The position numbers were made by a program, and so were the translations under genes. DNA of 64,000 nucleotides, from contig JAURVB010003320.1 of the NCBI GenBank assembly GCA_033002965.1, forward strand, positions 62,001 through 126,000. Direction: 5' to 3'. The stretch comes from Piper betle (taxonomy: Eukaryota; Streptophyta; Magnoliopsida; Piperales; Piperaceae). Position 1 is the stretch's first letter. Every line of letters starts with the position of its first letter. The notes beneath the pieces are model-generated. The model saw only the letters and a list, made by a program, of their open reading frames with translations. It was not told the DNA's origin and ran no database searches. This document shows positions 46,349 to 57,570 of this stretch, in pieces.

Positions 46349-49236
46349 TGTAAAACCCATGATTCGAGTCAGGGTTTTATATTCAGAACCGGTCGGTTCG
46401 ACCATTATTTTCGAGTCGAGTCAGTTTCAGAACACATGTACTAAGCCGACGCCGGTCTCGTGTATGAGCCATGAGGGTCATGTGTACCCAAGTATATGAT
46501 GATAACGTCATGAACACAGCAGAAAAGAATGAGTTATCAGAATATATAAGAGTATGCAGTTCATTTTTTTTTATGATATATAATGGATCGTAGAATTAGT
46601 TTTAGGTCGTTTACCGCGTTAGGACGCGTTACGGGCATTTTGGGTGGGCTGATAGTTCTAGAGCATATCATTATGATTTTTTTGTGTTGTTTGATTTTAC
46701 GGGATTTTTCCCGATTTTTATGAATTTTTTTGGGATTTAATACGACTTAGTTACTATACTTGACTCGAGCCGGAGACGAGTCAAGTCTTAATTACAAGTT
46801 TGCCACCCAACCAATTCTTCTCTACCCCCGTCCTTTTCTCCCCCACGCCCAAACCCTAGCCACCGCGCCGCCCCTGTTTGCGTGCCACCGCCACCACGGC
46901 CGACGCCGCCCGGCCGCCGATCGCCGCCCCCTAGCTCCGGCACGACATTGCCGTGCTGCCCTGACCAGCCCCAGCAGCAGCCAGGCCGCTGCGACGTCGG
47001 AATCGGCTCGCCTAGCGCTGCGGCCACATTTCGGTCGCGTCACCGATTCCACCGCCGACGACCATCGCCACCACGATCAGGTGGTCGCCTCAGCACCCTC
47101 GACCACCCAGTGACCCTTCCTGACCGGAGCAGAGGCCGTCGCCGCCGTGGCCGGCCGGATCTAGCCACCACCACCGCAGCCTCTGTTTTAGCCATTTTCC
47201 GGCGAGCCACCGCCTCGGCCGACCATGTCAACGTCGTGGATGTGTCGGGCTCGCCGAGCCGGTTCCAATGGTACCCTATATGACCCCTATCCAGCTAGTA
47301 GACGCCGCCGGTAATGTCCCGGAAAGCCGCCGGAAGGTTGCCGGAAAACCACTGAAGCTGCCGGAAAACCGCCGAAAAATCGGGTTTGCTGGAATTTGCC
47401 GGATCTTCCGAGGAGTTCATCCAGTCGATCCCGATCGAATTTCGGACGCTGATGAGCACCGAATTCGAACTCCAAGACGCACGACGGAACCCTAGCTGGC
47501 GCCGATTGCCGATGACGTGAGGTATAATTACCTCTGAATTTATAATTTAAACTTGATGATTGTTAGCATAGCATGCTAGGGTTGGTTTATTGATGTGATT
47601 AATATTTAATGATGGATGAAACAATGAGTTGCATGATGAGATTAAGTGTGAATGAAGAGTAAGTGATCTAATGAAGTAGATCAGGTCAGAGCATATTAAG
47701 TGACCACGACATAAGTTACAGACACGTAATAAAATTAGTATGAATAGGATGAGCTAGGATTAATTAATTTTTATGATTTTCTGATTGTTATGTTGATGGA
47801 TGCTTGCATAGTGATTGTGATGTTATTGAGTTTGATGCATCATTTAGTTAGCGGGCGTTAGTATTTAGTTTTGATGTGTAGGTACGGAGTAGGAGTTCGC
47901 CGCTTAGGCACGATGACACGTTTGGAGCTTCTACCAGGTCCGTTTAGGACTCGTCTGTTTTAATCTTTTCTATTGTATGTTTAATTTATTGTCTGCAGGA
48001 CGGGTTAAGTGGTGTTTTATCGGATCCCACTTAACTCGGGCCATTTAACCGAACATTTTCCGGATTAATAACCCTCGGATGAGATCCCTCGAGGATGATT
48101 TCGAAAATAAGATCCACCACAAGTTGCCTTCGGGCCTATTATATAAATCCCTACCCAGTCCTATATATAATGTAGTTTTCGCGTTTTCAGTGAGACGAGA
48201 GATGGAGAAATCGACTGCACGTACCATGCAGAGGATGTCGTGACAGTCAAAGTGGGCTCTGGATTAGTGCCAGCGGACTGTTCCATTCCCGAGGGATCCT
48301 GACAACTCCGCGTTTGAGTTCTTCACACCTGGAGAACGTGGAGGTTTACGGGTACTGTTTAGTACAGCGCATGTCCGGACTTGTGGTTCAAAGGGTATTA
48401 AAGGCGACTGCCTGAGAGTACTCGTCCTTCGTGCTCAAGGCCAGGAGAAATATGGAGGTAAGGAGAGGGCTTAGGATAAAGTTTCATGAGAAGTACTGAA
48501 AAAGAAGTGCCGAGAGCGGCACAGTACCAGCAGCAGATCAGTAAGTTAAGGATGCTACCGGGTCTGCAGCCCAGTGGCTCCTCAGTAGTGCCCTTCAGAG
48601 TGTTCACGTGGAGTATATGATGTTTTCTTTTATATGAGAGTTTGCTCTCATAGCCAGCTTGTTATAGTTATTTTATTTTTCGGACCAGTAACACTTGTTA
48701 CTTACGTGTTTTTATATTATATGTAGGTAACAATTACGAGTTGGAGGAGCCAGTTTGGACGGAGGAACATTGTTGTCGCTTGCACACATGTCAGTCAATT
48801 GAGTGTTTATATTGTGTTATGATATTATTATATGGTGTGAATAAATGCTTGAAACATGATGATGTGACGTGATTAGTTGTTAAAATATGATGTTATGACA
48901 TGATGAAAAGCTAAGACATGATGACAAGAGGTGAGATGTGATCAGAGTGCACAATAGAAGTGTGGCCCGAGTTTTATAATGAATATACGGTATATTAGAT
49001 TATGTGTGATTAAACTTGTTGATATATGCATATGTATTGGTGTGTGTTTGAATTGCATGTTATTCATGTAGTACCATGTTAGGGTTTGTGCATTCATCCA
49101 TGCTTTGAGAGTTGTATCTTCATCTTAAGACGCCGAGATTGGATCCTCATGAGTTAGGTTCGGGTTAGTCGACCTAACCGGGGCCTGTAACATACCAGTT
49201 CGGTTCACGAGTATAGACCGGATTTGGGGTGTTCCA
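46349..49236. mobile_element. Solo LTR B of the same family, 5-bp target duplication GTATT
   Basis: 2888 bp, starting TGTAAAACCC and ending GGGGTGTTCCA. It is flanked by identical GTATT at 46344-46348 and 49237-49241. It is colinear with LTR A: CTTGACTCGAGCCGGAGACG junction (46769-46788), GC-rich block (46800-47510), CGCCGCTTAGGCACGA (about 47900), CCCTCG/AG repeats, TATA-like box, CAGTCAAAG.GGGCTCTGGAT segment, and 3' end. ORFs in the GC-rich block do not keep the same reading frame in the two LTRs and are not likely coding. Confidence 0.9.
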
Positions 49237-49241
49237 GTATT

Positions 49242-50689
49242 GATCACTCAACATCAATACAAACATGTTTAAAATATTATATCGTATCCAAACATTTCAC
49301 GTATATATGTATAATATATATAAAGATGCAAATAAAATTTGTATATGACACTCAATTCTGTGTAATAATTAATAAACAGCTTATAATTGGATTCAGACAA
49401 TCCTTACATATCATATAAAAAACTTGGTTATCACTTGAACACCAGAAAAGTTCATTGATAGGTCAATTTTATTATCCAAATATAATTAAATGGCTGTGCT
49501 ATATGACCATGATAGTTTGGTCAATGTCATGCCATGACCAGACTACGTATTGCCGTTTAATTAACCAGACTGTCCATTTGTATACAACTAATGGATCGTT
49601 CAACCCACACAGGCCCAACACAAAAACAATAAAACCTAAATGGACCAAACTTCATGTTCAGATTAAAGCCCATTTAAGACCAATATTTCCTGGCATTTAG
49701 GAACCCACAACCTACAATGATTCATGCTACGATCCAGCCCATTCATGCACAGTATGAAAACCTAGTAAAAGCATCACCCTTTCTTCTCCCTCGGCTACGA
49801 TCGGCAGCGGTTATAATTATTGCCGTCAACCAATTCACATGAACTGTGAGAGAAATCAAAATTGCCAACCAAGAATCTCCGCACCTTCCAATGGCATTCA
49901 TTATGTCATTGATTAATCTACAAGGCCCAACCATCACGATGACTGTAATATCTAATTATATCTCTGGCCATGGTTAGTGATATCTTATTGTGCCGGCCAA
50001 TTACGCAGTCGCCAAGACGCCAACCATAATTGTTTCATAAAATATAATAACCATGGACCATCACAAATTGCTTGATTAATTAAGATATATATGACTCCCC
50101 AGTTCCATTACGGAGGCAAAAAGATCGGTAAAAAAGTAATACCAAAATGGGATAAAATATAGAAAATTATATAAGTATTCTTGGGTCTATTCATGAATAT
50201 TAGTTTGTTAAGAATTACATAAAGACCATTGAACAACATCTTAACATTTAAAATAAATCATTTGTTAGCACTTTGATGACAACATTATTATCAATAAATT
50301 CGAAGTGTGCTAAACATATTATGAAAATAAAAATTATTAATATTCGGCTTAAGTCTTTTCTAGTTGAATTCATCTTAACCATCTCTCCTTGAATATGGTC
50401 CTTTCAAAATAACCTATAACAAAGATGAGAGAAACTAGTCAATAAATAAACTTTGGAAGACTTTAATTAATCAAGCCATGTTATTTGAGTTTTCACAATA
50501 AATACAAGAAATTTACAAATGATCTTTACCTAATTTCTAACTAGTCTGACGAAATACTATATGTATAATCATCATTTTTACATTAACGTTTATTCATAAC
50601 TTGTGCTTCTAAACAGTACCACTGCAACCCCAAAACCAGTCTCTCTGAACTATAATATATCTATGATTGATTAATCGTTTGGAGCTGAG
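49242..50689. other. AT-rich intergenic stretch
   Basis: No gene recognised. From about 50560 the sequence matches the 3' flank of the F-box copy at 53150-53330, marking one edge of a local duplication. Confidence 0.55.
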
Positions 50690-51407
50690 ATCCATTAATA
50701 TTTACCAAAATCGTTCAAGTCAAATATACATGAACATAACAATATATAATATAACAAGAACTCAATGAATATCAAGTGTAGGTACCACAATTTGGTCGAA
50801 GTAGACGTAGTAAAGCTCCCGGCGGAAGGACAGAACCGGCCGTTATAGAGCTTGCAATCGACGGTCACCGAATACGGCAACGGCAACGTGAAGAAACCGC
50901 CCTCCCTGGTCTCAAAAGTAGACACTTTCCCATCGTCATCGACCCAATAGTGGGTGTCCCCGATGACCGTCGGGGAGCTTACCCCCGTCAGCAACAAGAT
51001 TCCGGCGGAGAGGGCGGTGGCCTTCCAATCGCCAGTATTAGAGTAGAAGGCCCGGATCTTGACGGAGGGCGCCTGCCAATGCAGCGCGACCACTAGGAAG
51101 CGCCGTCGACTATAGATAGCTTGACGATGTGGCAGGGGAAGTTAGAGGCCAGAGGATGTGGGAGGGCGACCCGCTGCTAGGTGAGTGTGTTCCAGAGGAG
51201 GTAGTGCTCCGGTTGGAGGTCATTTTCGAAAAATAGGCCGACGCCGCTGTGGGTATCGGCAAGGAGGAGCTGCGGACTGGCGTCGGCCATGAAGCGGAGA
51301 CGGTCAGGAATGTCGTTTGCCGCCGTTACTAACTTAGGGACCTTTTGTCCATCAATAAACTGTAAATCATTGGTAAATTTTGATTTAACTCCATAATTTT
51401 TTAGCAA
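50690..51407 (-). pseudogene. F-box-family protein, C-terminal part only, duplicated copy
   Basis: Minus strand 51177-51407 reads SPQLLLADTHSGVGLFFEN and LQPEHYLLWNTLT, then TAG where the paralogue has CAG (QQRVALPHP). A frame slip near 51095 leads into 50695-51093: VALHWQAPSVKIRAFYSNTG, DWKATALSAGILLLTGVSSP and a beta-rich segment ending TKLWYLHL. The F-box end seen at 53870-53992 is absent. It shares nearly identical sequence with 53340-53640, including the 3' flank. It is a broken, N-terminally truncated duplicate; F-box proteins normally are substrate adaptors of SCF ubiquitin ligases. Confidence 0.75.
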
Positions 51408-52335
51408 TGTAAAATTTAGGTTAAGATCACAAATTTAGTATCACTTGCACCCTACATTTGTGCAAAGCCACCTCTTAAAAAGATATAATAATATAAAATT
51501 TTAATTAAATATATTAATATTAATATATTTTTATTTATATAGTTCAATAATACTAAATTTATATTATAAAAAAATAATTATTTACCTTAAATAAAATAAT
51601 AAATTGATAAAATGGTAGTCGTTGAGGATTCATTAATTATCTTTCCAATAAATTTATCAAATTTTCTTATTATTCTGAATGGTAAAAAAAAGTATATGGC
51701 CAGTTTAATTTGATTTAAATAGAAATAGTTGATGTGTATTGTTCAGTCCTAGCGTGCCTTCTTGCATTTTTTTATTATAGTTAACATCATGCCTTTTTAT
51801 TGTGTACTTATGTTTAGTTGAATGTGGCTCAGTCCTTTCGCATCATATACCTCGCGTTCCAGTTTGCTCATTTTGATTAGCGGGTTCATTGTCTACCACA
51901 CCAATATGGTTGTTTAAGTAACATTAGTGTTGTGATTTTAGAATTGAAGAAGTCGACTTCTCAGTCATTAAAACTCCAGTTTAATTATTCTTTTTCGAAA
52001 TAAAAGTTATAATTATATATACAGTTGGTAATGATCAATAATAGCTAATTACAAGAAATGATATGCAAACTTACCCTCAGATTTAAGATGTAGCTCCAAC
52101 ATCGATCGTATAATATGCTATCTATTAGTTCTAATTACCTGATAATTTTCAGAAAGAAAGGAACTTAATTATCGATAAGAACATTTATAAAAATCCTTAA
52201 GTATATTCTGTTTCCCAGACTAAACCACAGAGGTCTTATCAATTAACTCATAACAAACTGTAACATAATGTTTTTTCAGGTATTCACATATGAAGGAGAC
52301 AAAATTTTCTCTAGTGGGAGGAGCACGCAGTATCC
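51408..52335. other. AT-rich spacer between F-box pieces
   Basis: No gene or repeat recognised. Confidence 0.5.
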
Positions 52336-52677
52336 TTAATTAACATCCGGTATTTTGATTGCGACAAATGATGTTCGTAAAGAATAACACAGGTGAAAGC
52401 CGTGGGAGAATTGAGGCAACTCATTCTCGATTTCACGAACCACTTTCAAAGTTTTCTCCTCCAAATCGAGACACAGAATGAACCCTTCAAACTTCAAGTA
52501 TACAATCTGAGCCTTGGTACGGTGCAGCGCCAAAGGTAGGAAGCGCTCATGGCTGGGGATGCCCGTATGCAAATTTTTTGTTTCTTGATATGCATGGAAA
52601 ACATGTGGGTGGCCAGCCACCATGTCGGAGAGATTGCCGACGTGTGGGGTCAACCATGGCGCCTCGTTGCTGGCCAT
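52336..52677 (-). CDS. F-box-associated C-terminal fragment (possibly last exon of the gene at 53330-53992)
   Basis: A 113-residue frame contains LPLALHRTKAQIVYLKFEGF, ILCLDLEEKTLKVVREIENE and LPQFSHGFHLCYSLRTSFVA. The alternation of beta-like hydrophobic stretches resembles the C-terminal propeller region of plant F-box proteins. It is open and well behaved but has no F-box itself. It could be the 3' exon of the F-box gene upstream on the same strand, with an intron of about 650 bp, or a relic. The start codon is arbitrary if it is an exon. Confidence 0.5.
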   Translation of the reverse strand: MASNEAPWLTPHVGNLSDMVAGHPHVFHAYQETKNLHTGIPSHERFLPLALHRTKAQIVYLKFEGFILCLDLEEKTLKVVREIENELPQFSHGFHLCYSLRTSFVAIKIPDVN

Positions 52678-53329
52678 GTTATGCCTAATCCCACTGTCAT
52701 ACTCCTATACAGAAACTTTCCTCTTGGAAAATATGGGATACGTTATTAACGAATCTACCACATATATTTGAGTTACATCACTTTTCAAATCTACAAAATT
52801 TTATGTGTAATTGACTACAAAGTGACAAAAGTGTAAATAACGCTTGTAACGAGTAGTATACACAAATAAACATGAAAGAATTATAAGGTTAGTCAAGCCA
52901 TTTAATCTGAGTTTTTACGATAAATCACAAAAAAATTACAAAGGATCTTTACCTAAAAAAATTGCTTTTTATTTTTTTCAAAATTTTATTTTGCTCGACT
53001 TGATAACTAAAATCGTCTCAGCCCTAGAGTAACCATATATATATCTTTTATAAAAAAGCAAAATAAGTACCTAAACTAACAGTATATATTTACAACAAAG
53101 TAAAGCAAATGATGCTGTTGATAATTTCGAGCTAGTCTGACGAAATATTATATTTGTAATCATCATTTTTACATTAACGTTTATTCATATCTTGTGGGTT
53201 ATAAACAGTACCACTGCACCCAAAACCAGTCTCTCCGAACTATTGTACATCTATGATTGATGAATCGTATGGAGCTGAGATCCATTAATATTTACCAAAA
53301 TCATTCAAGAACTCAATGTATAGGAAGTG
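52678..53329. other. Spacer, right part duplicated from the flank at 50560-50690
   Basis: From about 53150 the sequence (CATTAACGTTTATTCATA, then GGAGCTGAGATCCATTAATA) repeats that at 50580-50700. The left part is AT-rich without features. Confidence 0.6.
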
Positions 53330-53992
53330 TAGGTACTACAGTTGAGTTACCCCCATCGGGAACAAGACACCGGCGGAGAGGGCGGTGGTCGTCCACTCGC
53401 CGGTATCGGAGTAGAAAGACCGGATCTCGGCGGATGGTGGAGTTCTCTTCCAATGCAGCGCGACCACTAGGAAGCAGCGCCGTCGACTGTAGAAAGCTTG
53501 ACGATGCGGTTAGGGAAGTTAGAGGGCGGAGGATGTGGGAGGGCGACTCGCTGCTGGGTGAGTGAATTCCAGAGGGAGGTAGTGCTCTGGCTGGACGTCC
53601 TTGTCGAGAAATAGGACGACGCCGCTGTGGGTATTGGCAAGGAGGAGCTGATGACTGGCGTCGAGGGTCATGGAGATGAGACGGTCTAGGAAAAGCGAGG
53701 GGAGGGAGTACTCGTATTCATGGCGGCGGCAGTGGATGGCCTCGAGTTGGGAGAATTCGAGGGCGCGGGTGGAGGACTGGGCAGGGTCGACGAGGTGGTA
53801 GAGGAAGCCGCACGAGATGCAGGAGAAGGGATGGTCGCGGTGGTGGAGGATGTTGAAGGAGGGGGAAGAGATGGTGCTGCACCACCTCTTGGACACGCAG
53901 AGGAATCGGCATAGGTCATCCACCGGCGGGCGGAGGAGGATCAATGTGGCGATGTCGTCGCCGAGATCCAAGAGTCGGTCATGGCCGGCCAT
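53330..53992 (-). pseudogene. F-box protein gene, frameshifted and internally deleted
   Basis: Start at 53992. Residues about 5-45 are an F-box (LGDDIATLILLRPPVDDLCR, FLCVSKRWCSTISS). The frame then runs through LFLDRLISMTLDASHQLLLA and NTHSGVVLFLDKDVQPEHYL. Compared with the copy at 50690-51407 there is one extra C in CTACCTCCCTCTGG, after which the frame is lost (ends at 157 residues). A second slip occurs at the GACGGCGCTG site. About 190 bp coding the DDGKVSTFETREGG segment are deleted near 53340. The copy therefore has an F-box but not the rest. The two copies are a tandem duplication with reciprocal damage. Confidence 0.75.
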
Positions 53993-55104
53993 GGGGAGAA
54001 GGAAGGTAGGATGGTGGAGGAGGAGGAGTTAAGAGTTAGAATGTGAGTGAGAGAGATGGGGCATCCATGCATGGGCATGGCTTTAAATCACTCCAAAGTC
54101 CAATTCCTGTCCAGGCCACCTGTAGCCTGACGACACTAGTCTTACAAATGTACGTGTGTTTCATACCTTTTTAAAAAAGAATTTTTCTTAATGCACAAGA
54201 AATCTTAATTACATTCATATATTCATTTTATTCATTTAAAAGTGGCTCATAAAAAAATATTTCTCCCTAGCAAAATATAGTTGGTGTAGCATCCATATAA
54301 ATAATAACTCGATGTGGACCCTGTAATAGGTCTAGGCTATGTTTAATTTTGTTAATATATATTAAATTATATAATATATTAGATAAACAGAATTTTCTTG
54401 AAGTATACTATTTGCTTCGAAAAAAATATATAATATGCACAAAATAATTTACGGATCTTCAAAAGCAAATATTGTGACCATAAAAAAATTATTGATAGTA
54501 AAAAGGACTCTATATTTCTTATTTACATAAAATTTTCTTTTGTCCCATTTATTCTAGTGACTTTTAATATCTAATAATAAAAAATGCATCGTTGTTTTAA
54601 AAAAATGTTTAAAATCAACAACAATATAGAACAATCAATAAAATTTTCCTTTACCAAAAGTAATAGAGAAGCATGGAATGCAACTGGCTAGTAAATTGAA
54701 TGGGAAACATCTCTGTAAATGAAGCAATGATGAATATGCATAAGACTAGCCAACACCAACAGTAGAAGAAAGACATAAATCTGAATTCCAGGAATCAGCA
54801 AGAACAAATACATGTTGAGGGCGTGTTTGGGTTGAGATGACAGTTCGATTATGCCTGAACAGGTCATAGGAGAAGTTTTTAACCAACCAACTCTTCGATC
54901 TTCAAGTGATCGCAAGTCAACCACGTCTCCAATATCAGCATCATTGTCCAATTACTCTTGGCTCTCTAGCTTTCATGTACTCTTTCTCTTGAGCATAGCA
55001 TCTTTGAGGCCTCATGTTTTTTCCAATGGTAGCCGGTAAGAGGGATATTGAGATAGATGCTGACGGCACATTGGGGGACTTTGATCACTTATAATTTTTC
55101 AATT
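53993..55104. other. Intergenic stretch
   Basis: F-box promoter side near 54000-54070 (GAGTGAGAGAGATGGG). The rest is AT-rich. A short open stretch on either strand at 54851-55039 is not recognisable. Confidence 0.5.
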
Positions 55105-55481
55105 CGGCTCGACCTAAAACTCGGATATTTTATAATTTATATAAAAAATAAAATTTTTAATCATACTATATCTTAATTTTTTATACAAATATAATTAAAT
55201 AATAAAATATCATTATATGATGACAACTTAAATAGAAATATGTATGCTCAAATTATCTTTTCTGCACAATTGTCAAAGTTAAAATATTTTACTTATAAAT
55301 TGAATTTTAATATAAATTATACAAACAAATACCTCATTAAATAAGAATCAAGCTACCTCAAACTTAATTTTAATTCAAATCAACTCAAATACTTATTAGC
55401 ATGATTCGAACTTAAAATTAAATAAGCCGAGTTTAAGTTGAGCAAAACTTGACTTGACTCGTTTCATGAGTACCCCTATTT
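55105..55481. mobile_element. Small AT-rich element of the GAGTCGAG family, probably truncated
   Basis: The right end (minus strand) reads AGGGGTACTCATGAAACGAG then TCAAGTCAAGTTTTGCTCAA. It aligns with the left end of the element nested in copia at 32655. The left end (about CGGCTCGACCTAAAACTCGG) is less clear. No coding. Confidence 0.6.
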
Positions 55482-56233
55482 ACATATTAACTGATTAATT
55501 CATCATGTAATCTTGTATTTATCATTGATTAAATTGTAGGGTTTGAATTAATTACATGTGAGAAAAGGTTATAATGTAATTAGAGGAAAAATAATTGTCT
55601 ATAATTAATAATAGATATTACAAATGACACAAACAATTTTAATATAATGCAGAATGGTTTGGAAAGAGACGTCACAATCATTCATAGAAGAGAGCAAAAT
55701 TTCCACCGCTAGAGCAAAATCCAAAAAGATAGATACAACCAAACAACCATCCTCGATAAATAGCCCTCCATTGCTCAAACATTTTAAATATAGTTAAAAT
55801 GGATAAAATTTATACATTTTAAATCCAATTTTATTACGTTGGTTAAAAATTATGGTATCTAAAATATTTTTTATTCACAAAATATAAAACATTCGAACCA
55901 TCCAAACTATGCTAATATAATATTAAAAACTATGAAATTAGTAAATATATAGGCTAATATATGTAAATTCATCAAATTGATTCTTTGATAATTAAATGCT
56001 TCAAAATTAATGTTGAGGTGTAAATGAGATTTATTGTTATATACAAATAATTAAACAATATTTGGACTGATTGGCAAATCAATTATAATAAAGTTTTCTA
56101 CTATAATCATCTACTTGAAAGTTCGTTCAGTTAAATTAATCAAGTTCTAATGATATTTTTGGATGATTAACAAAGTGTTTAACATTTCTATTTCGTTTAA
56201 TTCGGAACATGAGTTGGTGAATCTGTGAATTAG
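55482..56233. other. AT-rich intergenic stretch
   Basis: Nothing recognised. Confidence 0.55.
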
Positions 56234-57141
56234 ATGAACATTTACAGCCTTACCCGAAGGTCTTCTGGATCACCAACTACACTTCTAAGTGGAGACCCGC
56301 CATCGTCGACACTCGTCGTCGCCGGAGAAATAATAAAAAGTTACTGCTTGAGCAAAGGAGTCGGGTCAAATAAACTTTTTGGTGGAGACCCGCCATCGTC
56401 GAGACTGGTAGTCGCCAGAAAAATACCAAAAAGTTGCTGCTTGAGCAAAGGAGTGGGATCATACACATCATCCTCGTTTTTTCGGTCAGCTAGGGTCAGT
56501 GTCAGTCACTCTTCGACATTCAGTCGATAGCCATCATCGCCACCAGCATCTTCTGAGCGAGTCTCACTGCATTCTACTGTCAGGTTTGCCGGAGACTTGC
56601 CACAAACTTTCAACAACACCCCTTGTCCCCACAGTTGTTATCACTATTTTTCGGTTGGCCAATACCACCATCAGCCACAGTACCACCTCCGGTCAACCAT
56701 TCTCGTCGAGGCCTATAGTTCAAAGCGGTCGTTTCTACCGACAATCGTTGTAGTTGCCATTGTCGGAGCCCCACCCGTCGCCATTGCACCACTCGTGCAT
56801 AGGACCCATCAGACCTATTTGCGTATGGTTGTGTCCGCTTGTCAGGCAAGCCTGCCATCAGACCTACCTACTCGCGCCTGACCATGCTTTGTTGTGTCGT
56901 TCGAGCAACCTGTTGTCGTCCATCTCCTTCCAACCTGCGACTATCAGATTTATTTGCTGGACCAGACCTGGCTACCCGCGCTCTGCTAGTCAGTCATCTG
57001 CTAATTTGTATGACTCATTGTCAGGCTTGTGATGTGTCAACCAGTCGGGCCTGGACAGGCCCCACGTTCACAGATATTCTTGAGCTGTCTAATTCGATCG
57101 AACTTTTGTTGTCAGCGGGTCAAGATACACAAGGTACTTAA
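56234..57141. other. GC-richer island with a 93-bp-period duplication
   Basis: Around 50% G+C in an AT-rich surrounding. 56291-56368 and 56384-56461 are near-identical direct repeats (78 bp each, period 93). They contain GGAGACCCGCCATCGTCGA and GCTTGAGCAAAGGAGT. Several overlapping frames are open (for example 56234-56530, 56754-57032) but none resembles a known protein. It may be part of an unclassified retroelement or LTR. Confidence 0.5.
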
Positions 57142-57570
57142 TCCGACCCAACCCAAAAGATTGGGTTCGGGTCCAACCTGTTCATCTCAAGGAGTTTGAT
57201 TTTTTATTATTACCTGTTTCTATCATATCCAAATTAAGGTCTCAACAGAACCGACTTTAATTTTTATTTTAAATTTTTGTTTTTTCTTATATAATATTGA
57301 ATTATATAAATATACCTTTCAAATATATTATATATTCATAAAAATAAGAATAATTATCAAAATATATTATTTTTTTTGTATTTTTTACATAAATGTGTAT
57401 AATGTATTTATTTTCGATTTGAAGTCAGTTCGGGTTCGGGTTCAGGTTTTTAAATCTGATATGGGCTGGGTTGGGATCTAAGTTAAAAGAAGTATTTATT
57501 TAGGTTTGACTTCAAGTATCTAATATTAGGTTGAGTTTGGGTCCTTCAAAACCCGGATTGACCCAGCTTG
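57142..57570. repeat. GGGTTCGGGT-type AT-rich repeat
   Basis: CCGACCCAACCCAAAAGATT, then GGGTTCGGGTCCAACCTG, at the left, and GGGTTCGGGTTCAGG and CAAAACCCGGATTGACCCAG at the right, surround an AT-rich core. The inverted arrangement of CCCAACC/GGTTGGG words suggests a small TIR-type repeat; exact ends are not resolved. Confidence 0.5.

Noticed and set aside
40998..49236. One full-length retrotransposon with LTRs A and B as its two ends
   Set aside because: Each LTR has its own exact but different target duplication, there is no primer site or polypurine tract next to them, and the sequence between them is a minus-strand copia remnant.
54688..55039. Open frames on both strands as a small gene
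   Set aside because: No similarity, no splice or start context, and AT-rich flanks.
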